Shown one piece after another: positions 1-5,429 of a stretch of 5,429 nt of DNA. Every line of letters begins with the position of its first letter. The stretch's first letter is position 1. The position numbers were made by a program, and so were the translations under genes. The notes under the pieces were generated by a model. That model worked only from the letters and a program-made list of their open reading frames with translations. It did no database searches and was not told the DNA's origin. The stretch comes from Actinomycetales bacterium UBA1416. Its GTDB lineage: Bacteria > Actinomycetota > Actinomycetes > Actinomycetales > Actinomycetaceae. Location: contig DBPQ01000017.1 in NCBI GenBank assembly GCA_002304945.1, positions 12,633-18,061 of the forward strand, written 5' to 3'.

Positions 1-813
1 GGTGCCGCGGGCCACGGAGTCGCCCTCGGCGGCGATGGTGAGGATCTGCTTGTCCTCGGCCACCTGGATGATCGACTCGAGGGCGGACACCACCGTGTTG
101 TCGGTGGGCACGTAGAACGCGTCGACGTCGAGGGACTCGGCGGCCTGCTGCACCTCGGCCGACGTGCTGACCGTGGCCTCCACGATCTCGAGGCCGAGCT
201 CGTCCGCGGCCTCCTTCGCCCAGTCCACCTGGACCTGCGAGTTGACCTCACCGGAGGAGTAGACGATGCCGACCCGCGTCGCCTCCGGCTTGAGGCGCTT
301 GACGAGCTCGAGCTGCTCCTTCACCGGGTTCGCGTCCGAGGTGCCGGTCGCGTTGCCACCCGGGGCCTCGAGGCTCTCCACGAGGTCGGCGGAGACGGGG
401 TCGGTGACGGCGGTGAACAGGATCGGAACGTCCGGGATGGCCTGGAGGGCCGCCTGGGCGGTCGGGGTCGCGATCGCGAGGACGAGGTCCAGGTCCGCGG
501 AGGCGAACGTGCCCGCGATCGAGGCGGCGGTCGACTGGTCGCCCTGGGCGTTCTGCTCATCCCAGATGACGTTGTAGCCCGCGTCGGCGAGGGCCGCCTT
601 GAACCCGTCACGGGAGGCGTCGAGCGAGGGGTGCGCGACGATCTGGGTGATGCCGATGGTGACCGACTCGCCTGCCTCGGCGGCAGTGGTGGTCTCGCCG
701 CCGGCCGCGGGGGTGGTCTCGTCCTCGGTGGCGGTGCCACCACCGCAGGCAGTGGCGAGGAGCGCGGTGGCCAGCGCGAGGCCGGCCAGCCGGGTGGACT
801 GGAGGAGTTTCAC
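1..813 (-). CDS. ABC transporter substrate-binding lipoprotein, ABC_sub_bind (TrpX-like) family; 3' part beyond window
   Basis: This is the extracytoplasmic ligand-capture subunit of an ABC importer. Only the first 271 codons are visible; the reading frame is open to base 1 and the C-terminal part lies outside. The GTG start at 813 is preceded by AAAGGA (820-825) with a 6-nt spacer. Residues 1-22 form a lipoprotein signal: K and R near the N-terminus, a hydrophobic stretch LAGLALATALLATA, then Cys23 followed by GGG. Residues 24-49 are a Thr/Glu/Ala/Gly-rich linker. The binding domain starts near residue 51 with VTIGITQIVAHPSLDASRDG. It continues with the family's QGDQSTAASIA (89-99), LAIATPTAQAA (112-122), LFTAVTDPVSADLV (132-145) and PGGNATGTSD (151-160), then a second lobe opening at TRVGIVYS. 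These motifs match the family that includes tryptophan/tyrosine-type binding proteins; the ligand cannot be read from the sequence. Permease and ATPase genes would be expected further left, unseen. Confidence is high for family, low for substrate. Confidence 0.9.
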   Translation of the reverse strand, partial: MKLLQSTRLAGLALATALLATACGGGTATEDETTPAAGGETTTAAEAGESVTIGITQIVAHPSLDASRDGFKAALADAGYNVIWDEQNAQGDQSTAASIAGTFASADLDLVLAIATPTAQAALQAIPDVPILFTAVTDPVSADLVESLEAPGGNATGTSDANPVKEQLELVKRLKPEATRVGIVYSSGEVNSQVQVDWAKEAADELGLEIVEATVSTSAEVQQAAESLDVDAFYVPTDNTVVSALESIIQVAEDKQILTIAAEGDSVARGT

Positions 814-946
814 GGGGATTCCTTTCACGGAGCGCCCCCAACGGGCGCGTTCCCTGGCTCGGGCCGACGTCCCGGGGTCAGCCGATTCAGCCCCGATGGT
901 AGTGAAGGCTGTCCACCCCTTGGTCCGCCGTCCCAACTGGCAGACG

Positions 947-976
947 GCGACGGCGTCAGCTCGCGACGGCGTCAGC
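947..976. repeat. Imperfect 16-bp tandem duplication at the 3' end of the DUF4287-like gene
   Basis: On the plus strand GCGACGGCGTCAGC occurs at 947-960 and again at 963-976, a 16-bp period with 14 identical bases. On the coding (minus) strand the unit is GCTGACGCCGTCGCGA. Read in frame, the upstream copy gives ADAVA. The downstream copy is entered in another frame, so its GCTGAC supplies the TGA stop (956-958). Because 16 is not a multiple of three, the copy number decides where the protein ends. Confidence 0.75.
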
Positions 977-1516
977 CGCCGCCGCGTCGGCCAGCCGGCC
1001 GAGGGCGGTCCGCCAGTGATCGCGCCACCTCTCGAGCTCGGCGAGGCTCGGGAGCTTCGAGTGCTGCACGGAGACCCGCACCCTGTCCTCCTCCGGCCAG
1101 TCCAGCCACAGCGTCACGCGCGACCCGCCGGGGCCGTCCAACCGGACCGACCTGTCCTCGGTCAGGCCCGCGAGCGGGAGGGTGACGCCGGACCACGCCT
1201 CACGGGCGCCGTCGTCGGCGAGGAGGTGGCGCAGCCGGGCGCGCGAGGTGCGCAGGGTCTTCGAGGCGTTCGCGTCGAACGTGCCGTCGGGGCGCTGCCC
1301 GGGCAGGCGGAGCCCGCGTTCCTGCTCGTAGGCGACCGTGACGGCCTGCGCCCACCACGCCGGGACCCCGTTCTCGGCGAGGTGGGCGGCGATGCGGGGG
1401 TGGGGCCAGTCGCGGGCCCCGGCGTCGTCGAGGAGGGCGAACCAGTGGTCCCGGCCGTGCCCGGTGGCTGCGCGGACGCGCTCGTCGCTGACGGTCTGCA
1501 GGTTGCGTCGCACCAT
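956..1516 (-). CDS. DUF4287-like / SRPBCC-like two-part protein of unknown function
   Basis: A 186-aa protein with no signal peptide or membrane segment, so probably cytoplasmic. The ATG at 1516 has AGGAG (1523-1527) six bases upstream, which fixes the start. Residues 13-70 resemble the DUF4287 type found in actinobacteria: RAATGHGRDHWFALLDDAGA, then IAAHLAENGVPAWWAQAVTVAYEQ, ending with ERGLR. Residues 79-175 look like a compact SRPBCC (START/AHSA1-like) domain: TFDANASKTL opens it, a middle stretch carries the tryptophan of AREAWSG, strands SRVTLWLDW and VRVSVQHSKL follow, and a terminal helix ERWRDHWRTALGRL closes it. SRPBCC folds hold hydrophobic ligands or assist proteins, but no function is established for this combination and none is assigned here. 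The family recognition is from memory of sequence patterns. It stands divergent from the YtxH-like gene and 142 bp upstream of the binding-protein gene on the same strand. Its last codons lie in a 16-bp tandem repeat. Confidence 0.8.
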   Translation of the reverse strand: MVRRNLQTVSDERVRAATGHGRDHWFALLDDAGARDWPHPRIAAHLAENGVPAWWAQAVTVAYEQERGLRLPGQRPDGTFDANASKTLRTSRARLRHLLADDGAREAWSGVTLPLAGLTEDRSVRLDGPGGSRVTLWLDWPEEDRVRVSVQHSKLPSLAELERWRDHWRTALGRLADAAAADAVAS

Positions 1517-1662
1517 GGTCCACTCCTACGCGAGCGGGAGGCAGCGCGCAAGGGCTGGTGGTGGCCGGCGCAGATGTGCCGGTGTGCCGCTGGTGCCATC
1601 GCGTCGCGGACTCGGGCGGTCATTCGTAAGCTGGTGGTCATCCACACTCCCAGGAGGATCTG

Positions 1663-1941
1663 ATGAGCAAGATGTCATTCGTGATCGGCGCCGGACTCGG
1701 GTACGTGCTCGGGACGCGGGCAGGGCGCGGGCAGTACGAGAAGCTGAAGAAGGCCTCCACCTCGGCGTGGCAGTCCAAGCCGGTGCAGGGCATCGTCCAC
1801 AAGGCGGACGAGACCGTGGGCGACCTCGCCCGCAACCAGGGCTCCAAGCTCACCGACCAGGTCGCCTCCGTGGTGAAGGAGAAGATCAACACGGTCGGCA
1901 AGAAGGACCAGAAGCAGACGTACCCGCCGCAGGCGTACTGA
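1663..1941 (+). CDS. YtxH-like small membrane protein
   Basis: A 92-aa protein whose ATG at 1663 follows AGGAGG (1652-1657) with a 5-nt spacer, a near-ideal site. The N-terminus is a short hydrophobic stretch, residues 5-18 (SFVIGAGLGYVLGT), with glycines at 9, 13, 17 and 21. This GxxxG series (glycine zipper) suggests helix packing or oligomerisation in the membrane. TRAGRGQYEKLKK follows as the basic, interfacial end, the hallmark of the actinobacterial YtxH-like group. Residues 29-85 are predicted to be mainly helical and polar, rich in Lys, Val, Ala and Asp, and the tail ends in QKQTYPPQAY. YtxH relatives are linked to general stress in Bacillus, but the molecular role is unknown, so no specific function is claimed. 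It is transcribed alone, divergent from the DUF4287-like gene and convergent with ohr, with a strong hairpin 6 bases after the stop. Confidence 0.85.
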   Translation: MSKMSFVIGAGLGYVLGTRAGRGQYEKLKKASTSAWQSKPVQGIVHKADETVGDLARNQGSKLTDQVASVVKEKINTVGKKDQKQTYPPQAY

Positions 1942-1947
1942 GCCTCT

Positions 1948-1986
1948 CGCCGAGGGCCCCGCACGTCCGGTGCGGGGCCCTCGGCG
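1948..1986 (+). terminator. Perfect 17-bp hairpin after the YtxH-like gene
   Basis: Bases 1948-1964 pair without mismatch with 1970-1986, around a 5-nt loop (GTCCG). The stem is almost all G/C and begins 6 bases after the TGA stop. There is no run of T after it (TGTCCGCG follows), which is common in high-GC actinobacteria. It is symmetrical and lies between convergent genes, so it may also stop transcripts arriving from ohr on the minus strand. Confidence 0.75.
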
Positions 1987-2034
1987 TGTCCGCGTACGTT
2001 CTCGCGCACACGTCAGCCGGACGGCGCGACGAAG

Positions 2035-2072
2035 GCACGGCGGGAGCGACGCCGTCGGCGCCCCCACCGTGC
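2035..2072 (-). terminator. Imperfect hairpin after ohr
   Basis: GCACGG (2035-2040) pairs with CCGTGC (2067-2072). After a C/A mismatch, GGG (2042-2044) pairs with CCC (2063-2065), and after a second mismatch GCG (2046-2048) pairs with CGC (2059-2061). It begins 11 bases beyond the ohr stop in the direction of ohr transcription. The mismatches and the absence of a T run make this a likely but not certain terminator. Confidence 0.45.
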
Positions 2073-2083
2073 GACCAGGGAGA

Positions 2084-2506
2084 TCAGCCCTCGATGGCGA
2101 CGACCTCCACCTGCACGTTGCCCCTCATGGCCTTGGAGTAGGGGCAGATCTGGTGGGCGCGGTTCGCGAGATCCTGGATGCTGCCGACGTCCTGCCCGGG
2201 CACGGCCACCTCAACGATGATCGAGAACGCGGAGGACTCCCCGTGCGGTCCGAGCTGGATCGTGGTGGTCACGGTGGAGCCGGAGCAGTCGATGCCGACC
2301 GTGCTCGCCACGTGGGAGATGGCGTCGTTGAAGCAGGCGGAGTAGGCGGCCGCGAACAGCTCCTCCGCGGTGGTGCCGGTGGGGCTGTCGTCCCGCGGGT
2401 CGGCGAGGATGACGTCGAGCGAGCCGTCATGCGAGACGGCGTGGCCTGCCCGCCCACCGGTCGAGGTCACTCGCGCCGTGTACGCGACCTTCTCGGGGAC
2501 GTCCAT
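2084..2506 (-). CDS. ohr: Organic hydroperoxide resistance protein (Ohr, OsmC superfamily)
   Basis: A thiol peroxidase that reduces organic and fatty-acid hydroperoxides in the cytoplasm, in characterised members with lipoylated proteins as reductant. From the ATG at 2506 it is 140 aa, the normal family length. The N-terminal KVAYTARVTSTGGRAGHAVS is typical, with Arg19 at the place of the catalytic arginine. Glu48 lies in TAEELFAAAYSACF, which also carries the peroxidatic Cys58. The resolving Cys121 sits in ICPYSKAMRGNVQVEV; CPYSKA.RGN is an Ohr rather than OsmC signature. The frame stays open to a GTG at 2539 (151 aa). I prefer 2506 because family similarity starts there, although its GGAGG lies only one base from the ATG, while the GTG shows no ribosome binding site. 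It sits downstream of gnd on the same strand but is separated by about 150 bp and a hairpin, so it probably has its own promoter. No OhrR-type regulator gene is in view. Confidence 0.9.
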   Translation of the reverse strand: MDVPEKVAYTARVTSTGGRAGHAVSHDGSLDVILADPRDDSPTGTTAEELFAAAYSACFNDAISHVASTVGIDCSGSTVTTTIQLGPHGESSAFSIIVEVAVPGQDVGSIQDLANRAHQICPYSKAMRGNVQVEVVAIEG

Positions 2507-2610
2507 GCCTCCACGATCGCACACTGTGCCGTGGGTCACCAGCCCGGGCGACCCGGCTCGGAGGTCTCGAACAGGCCGGTCCGGCGCCGCGTGAACCTGC
2601 TGGACGACGA

Positions 2611-2642
2611 CGGCGCCCGCCCGCTGCTGCGGACGGGCGCCG
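2611..2642 (-). terminator. Hairpin after gnd
   Basis: CGGCGCCCG (2611-2619) pairs perfectly with CGGGCGCCG (2634-2642). Inside, after one C/A mismatch, CCGC (2621-2624) pairs with GCGG (2629-2632) around a TGCT loop. It starts 14 bases after the gnd stop in the direction of transcription. The next minus-strand bases are TCGTCGTCC, a weak T content only. It probably ends the larE-larB-gnd transcript. Confidence 0.65.
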
Positions 2643-2656
2643 GGAACCGCGAGAAC

Positions 2657-4120
2657 TCAGTGCGACGAGGGCGTGGTCTCGATCTCGGTCCGGTCGCCGG
2701 ACCAGAGGGTGTGGAACACGCCGTCCTTGTCCACGCGCTTGTAGGTGTGCGCCCCGAAGAAGTCGCGCTGCCCCTGGATGAGGGCGGCGGGAAGGCGGTC
2801 GGCGCGCAGGCCGTCGTAGTAGGACAGGGAGGAGCCGAACGCCGGGAGCGGGATGCCCGCCTGGGCGCCCATGACCACCACGCGGCGCCACGCGGGCACG
2901 CACGCATTGATCTTGGAGGCGAAGGCCTCGTCCGCCATGAGCAGCGGCAGGGACTCGTTGCGGGCGTAGGCGTCGGTGATGTCGTTGAGGAAGCCGGCGC
3001 GGATGATGCAGCCGCCCCGCCAGATCTTCGCGAGCCCACCGAGGTCGATGTCCCAGCCGTACTCCTTGCCGGCGGCCTCGATCTGCACGAAGCCCTGCGA
3101 GTAGGCCACGATCTTCGAGGCATACAGAGCCTGCCGCACGTCCTCGACGAACGCCTCGCGGTCCTCGATGGTCAGCTCGGCGGAGTGCCCCTCGAGCGGC
3201 CCGGACGCCGCACGCTGCTCCACGCCGGAGGACAGGGCGCGGGCGAACACGGCCTCGGTGATGCCGGTGAGCGGCACGCCGAGCTCGAGCGCGTTCTGCG
3301 CGGTCCAGGTGCCGGTGCCCTTCTGGCCCGCGCGGTCCACGATGACGTCCACGAGCGGCCTGCCGGTCTCGGCGTCCACCTGCTTGAGCACCTCGGCGGT
3401 GATCTCGATGAGGTAGGAGTTGAGGTCGGTCTCGTTCCACGCCGCGAAGATCTCGGAGATCTCCTGCGGGGTGGCGCCGAGGCCCTTGCGGAGCAGGTCG
3501 TACGCCTCGGCGATGAGCTGCATGTCCGCGTACTCGATGCCGTTGTGCACCATCTTCACGTAGTGGCCGGCGCCGTCGGCGCCGATGTGCATGCAGCAGG
3601 GCTCGCCGTCCACCTGCGCGGAGATCGACTCCAGCATGGGGCCGAGCCGCGAGTAGGACTCCTCGGTGCCACCGGGCATGATGGACGGGCCGTTGAGCGC
3701 GCCCTCCTCGCCGCCGGACACGCCGGTGCCCACGAAGTGCAGACCACGGGCTCGGATCGCGGCCTCGCGGCGGCGGGTGTCGTGGAAGTTGGCGTTGCCG
3801 GCATCGACGATGATGTCGCCCTCGTCCATCGCGTCGGCGAGCTGGTCGATCACGGCGTCGGTGCCGCGGCCGGCCTGCACCATGATGATCGCGACGCGCG
3901 GCTTCGCGAGCGAGGCCACGAAGTCCTCGATGGTCTCAGACGGCACGAAGTCGCCGTCGTCGCCGTGTGCGGCCATCATCGCCTCGGTGCGGGCGTACGT
4001 CCGGTTGTACAGCGCGACCGTGTGACCGTGCCGCGCGAAGTTCCGGGCCAGGTTCGAGCCCATGACCGCGAGCCCGACGACGCCGATGTCGGCCCGTCCC
4101 GTGTTCTCTGGTGACGTCAT
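2657..4120 (-). CDS. gnd: 6-phosphogluconate dehydrogenase, decarboxylating (NADP-type)
   Basis: Oxidatively decarboxylates 6-phosphogluconate to ribulose 5-phosphate and CO2 while making NADPH, the last oxidative step of the pentose phosphate pathway, in the cytoplasm. The 487 aa fit the long (about 470-490 aa) homodimeric class. The Rossmann motif GVVGLAVMGSN is at residues 13-23. NRT (39-41), after the second strand, is the NADP-favouring motif. The signature VSGGEEGALNGPSIMPGG spans 134-151. The catalytic region is YVKMVHNGIEYADMQ (187-201), with Lys189, His192, Asn193 and Glu196. AGQKGTGTWTAQNALELGVP (264-283) and the helical domain ending GGLAKIWRGGCIIRAGFLNDI (361-381) follow. The C-terminal QRDFFGAHTY (451-460), with Arg452 and His458, reaches the partner's active site. 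All key residues are present. The ATG overlaps the larB stop by 4 bp (ATGA), and its GAGGAG lies inside larB, so translation is likely coupled to larB. A standalone housekeeping gnd would not need this arrangement. NCBI also uses the name gndA. Confidence 0.97.
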   Translation of the reverse strand: MTSPENTGRADIGVVGLAVMGSNLARNFARHGHTVALYNRTYARTEAMMAAHGDDGDFVPSETIEDFVASLAKPRVAIIMVQAGRGTDAVIDQLADAMDEGDIIVDAGNANFHDTRRREAAIRARGLHFVGTGVSGGEEGALNGPSIMPGGTEESYSRLGPMLESISAQVDGEPCCMHIGADGAGHYVKMVHNGIEYADMQLIAEAYDLLRKGLGATPQEISEIFAAWNETDLNSYLIEITAEVLKQVDAETGRPLVDVIVDRAGQKGTGTWTAQNALELGVPLTGITEAVFARALSSGVEQRAASGPLEGHSAELTIEDREAFVEDVRQALYASKIVAYSQGFVQIEAAGKEYGWDIDLGGLAKIWRGGCIIRAGFLNDITDAYARNESLPLLMADEAFASKINACVPAWRRVVVMGAQAGIPLPAFGSSLSYYDGLRADRLPAALIQGQRDFFGAHTYKRVDKDGVFHTLWSGDRTEIETTPSSH

Positions 4121-4887
4121 TGCGTGTTCTCCTCATCTGTTGTTCCCCGGCGGGGAGTGTGGTGTCCGTCAGCCCCCGGTCGGGGGGCCGTGATCTGGGC
4201 GGCGAGGTGGGCCCCGCCGTAGCCGTTGTCGATGTTGACCACGCCCACGCCGGGTGCGCAGGCGTTCAGCATCGCGAGCAGGGGGGCGATCCCCCCGAAG
4301 GCCGCGCCGTAGCCGATGGACGTCGGCACTGCCACCACCGGCACGCGCACGAGGCCGGCCACCACCGAGGGCAGCGCCCCGTCCATCCCGGCGACGACGA
4401 CGATCGCCCCCGCCTCCCGCAGCACGTCCAGCCGGGCGAGGGTGCGGTGGATGCCGGCCACGCCGACGTCGACGAGCAGTTCCGTGGCCCGTCCCAGATA
4501 GCGGGCGGTCAGCTCCGCCTCCCGGGCCACGGGGAGGTCGGAGGTGCCGGCGCACGCGACCACCACGAGCTCCCCGGTGGGCGACGGTGGTGCCGGCGGC
4601 CACGCCACGAGGCGGGCCTCGGGGTCGTGGAATGCATCGGGGAGTTCCAGCAGGATCGCCTCCGTGCCCTCGGGACTCACCCGGGTGAACAGGGTGGGCG
4701 CTGGTGTCCGGCCGCCGTCGGCCGCCGCGCCGCCCTCCAGGGCAGCGCCGTGCTCCCGCACCCGCGCGGCGATGTGGGCGAGCTGTGCGGTTGTCTTGCC
4801 CTCGCAGTACACGGCCTCGGGGTACCCGCGGCGGGAGGCGCGGTCGTGGTCGAGCCAGGCGACGGCGTCGGAGTAGGGATCACGCAC
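4117..4887 (-). CDS. larB: Nickel-pincer cofactor biosynthesis carboxylase/hydrolase LarB
   Basis: LarB carboxylates the pyridinium ring of nicotinic acid adenine dinucleotide and splits its phosphoanhydride. This releases AMP and gives pyridinium-3,5-biscarboxylic acid mononucleotide, the first step toward the NPN cofactor of LarA-type racemases. The protein is 256 aa, normal for LarB. Its N-terminus has the family stretch DHDRASRRGYPEAVYCEGKT (13-32). The PurE-like C-terminal domain shows ACAGTSDLPVAREAELTARY (111-130), DVGVAGIHR (140-148), AGMDGALPSVVAGL (166-179), PTSIGYGAAFGG (188-199) and LLAMLNACAPGVGVVNIDNG (203-222). Cys210 in MLNAC sits where the substrate-binding cysteine of characterised LarB is expected. 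The frame is open further upstream to 5103, but that part overlaps larE. The GTG at 4887 overlaps the larE stop by 8 bp and starts at the family N-terminus; GGAGG lies 12 bases upstream, so coupling to larE is likely. The tail after residue 233 is polar and includes two adjacent His. Confidence 0.93.
   Translation of the reverse strand: MRDPYSDAVAWLDHDRASRRGYPEAVYCEGKTTAQLAHIAARVREHGAALEGGAAADGGRTPAPTLFTRVSPEGTEAILLELPDAFHDPEARLVAWPPAPPSPTGELVVVACAGTSDLPVAREAELTARYLGRATELLVDVGVAGIHRTLARLDVLREAGAIVVVAGMDGALPSVVAGLVRVPVVAVPTSIGYGAAFGGIAPLLAMLNACAPGVGVVNIDNGYGGAHLAAQITAPRPGADGHHTPRRGTTDEENTQ
4129..4134 (-). promoter_or_regulatory. Ribosome binding site of gnd inside the larB coding end
   Basis: GAGGAG on the minus strand lies 8 bases before the gnd ATG and doubles as the two Glu codons in the larB C-terminus (DEENTQ). 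It supports the ATG at 4120 as the true gnd start and a coupled larB-gnd junction. Confidence 0.75.
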
Positions 4888-5429
4888 GGCGGGCGAGCAC
4901 CTCCAGGGTGAAGGCACCGGACTTGATGCCGGCGAGGTCCACGGCCACGTGGCGGAACCCGGCGTTCCGCAGCGCGCGCACCGCGGTGGTCCGGACCTCC
5001 TCGTCGGCGAAGCGCCCGATCTCGGCGGCGGGCACCTCGATGCGGGCGACGTCCCCGTGGTGGCGCACCCGCGAGTCGGTGAAGCCGAGGGCGCGCAGGG
5101 CACGCTCGCCGGCCTCGATCTGGGCGAGCTTCTCGGGGGTGACCTCCTGGCCGTGCGGGATCCGCGAGGCGAGGCAGGGGGCGGCCGGCTTGTCCGCGCA
5201 CGGCAGCGCCAGGGCGCGGGCGATGGCGCGGACTCGGTCCTTCGTGAGGCCGGCCTCGGCGAGCGGGCGGCGCACGGCGTGGTTGGTGGCGGCCCGGGCG
5301 CCCGGGCGGTCGGGGCGGAGCGCGTCGTCGGCGTTCTCGCCGTACGCGACGGTGGCGAGCGCGTGCTCGGCGGCCACCTCCGCGGAGATGCGGGTGAAGA
5401 GCTCGTCCTTGCAGTGGAAGCAGCGGTCC
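4880..5429 (-). CDS. larE: ATP-dependent sulfur transferase LarE, C-terminal part; 5' end beyond window
   Basis: LarE activates the carboxylates of the LarB product with ATP and replaces them with thiocarboxylates, giving the sulfur ligands of the NPN cofactor. The last 182 residues are visible. The open frame continues to base 5428, so an internal GTG at 5377 is not the true start. The usual N-terminal PP-loop (SGGVDS-type) region of roughly 90 residues must lie to the right. Visible in order (numbered from the first complete codon): DRCFHCKDELF (1-11); the helical TNHAVRRPLAEAGLTKDRVRAIAR (48-71); DKPAAPCLASRIPHG (79-93), the core family signature; then VTPEKLAQIEAGERALRALGF and RVRHHGDVARIEVP, the conserved C-terminal subdomain. 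The end KSGAFTLEVLARRA is also typical. Cysteines are at 3, 6, 77 and 85. It is the first visible gene of the larE-larB-gnd cluster. Confidence 0.93.
   Translation of the reverse strand, partial: DRCFHCKDELFTRISAEVAAEHALATVAYGENADDALRPDRPGARAATNHAVRRPLAEAGLTKDRVRAIARALALPCADKPAAPCLASRIPHGQEVTPEKLAQIEAGERALRALGFTDSRVRHHGDVARIEVPAAEIGRFADEEVRTTAVRALRNAGFRHVAVDLAGIKSGAFTLEVLARRA

Noticed and set aside
814..955. A promoter for the binding-protein gene (for example a TACCAT at 896-901 as a -10 box on the minus strand)
   Set aside because: No -35-like hexamer lies at a suitable distance, so a promoter is expected in this spacer but not identified.
1517..1662. Divergent promoters (for example TAAGCT at 1627-1632 on the plus strand)
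   Set aside because: The hexamer is a weak match with no convincing -35 partner at 16-18 bp. It could not be supported.
599..1663. A 354-codon open frame on the plus strand across the binding-protein start, the spacer and the DUF4287-like gene
   Set aside because: It crosses two better-supported minus-strand genes and their ribosome binding sites, has no family resemblance, and is low-complexity Pro/Ala/Val/Arg/Gly sequence.
2507..2610. An OhrR-type operator upstream of ohr
   Set aside because: I found no A/T-rich inverted repeat of the kind bound by characterised OhrR proteins, and no regulator gene is adjacent.
2427..3440. A 337-codon minus-strand frame within gnd and ohr
   Set aside because: It is out of frame with gnd, arginine-rich, and runs through the gnd stop, the terminator hairpin and into ohr. 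It is a shifted-frame shadow.
1970..4114. A 714-codon open frame on the plus strand opposite gnd and ohr
   Set aside because: It runs antisense to two unmistakable conserved genes, the composition is Val/Gly/Arg/Asp/His-rich with no recognisable domain, and long antisense frames are expected in DNA with this G/C third-position bias.
4888..5103. An N-terminal extension of larB up to 5103
   Set aside because: The extension lies wholly inside the conserved larE coding region in another frame and shows no LarB similarity. The GTG at 4887 matches the family N-terminus.

Overview
The window is GC-rich throughout (roughly 70% G+C by eye), with strong G/C bias at third codon positions, GTG starts and clear AGGAG-type ribosome binding sites. 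Together with the protein types this points to an actinobacterium, plausibly of the Micrococcales. That lineage is an inference from composition and family resemblance, not a marker-gene assignment. I see no rRNA, tRNA, CRISPR array, insertion sequence or phage gene.

Layout, left to right. (1) 1-813, minus strand: the N-terminal 271 codons of a lipoprotein substrate-binding protein of the ABC_sub_bind (TrpX-like) type, running off the left edge. (2) 956-1516, minus: a 186-aa protein with a DUF4287-like N-terminal half and an SRPBCC-like C-terminal half, ending inside a 16-bp imperfect tandem repeat. (3) 1663-1941, plus: a small YtxH-like protein with one glycine-zipper membrane segment, the only convincing plus-strand gene, followed by a perfect 17-bp hairpin. 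(4) 2084-2506, minus: an Ohr-type organic hydroperoxide reductase, convergent with gene 3. (5) 2657-5429, minus: a tightly packed cluster read in the order larE (5' end outside the window), larB, gnd. larE and larB overlap by 8 bp, larB and gnd overlap by 4 bp (ATGA), and a hairpin follows gnd.

The cluster is the most informative part. LarE and LarB build the nickel-pincer nucleotide (NPN) cofactor of lactate racemase and related LarA enzymes. LarB carboxylates and hydrolyses nicotinic acid adenine dinucleotide, and LarE then puts sulfur on the product. Gnd is the NADP-type 6-phosphogluconate dehydrogenase of the oxidative pentose phosphate pathway. Overlapping reading frames between NPN-cofactor genes and gnd suggest co-expression. 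They raise the testable idea that the LarA-type client enzyme in this organism acts on a sugar acid such as gluconate, which feeds the Gnd reaction. larC and any larA are not in the window.

All genes here belong to recognisable families. I did not find a wholly new system. The unusual points are the lar-gnd coupling, the several cysteines of LarE, and the small duplication that sets the end of the DUF4287-like gene.
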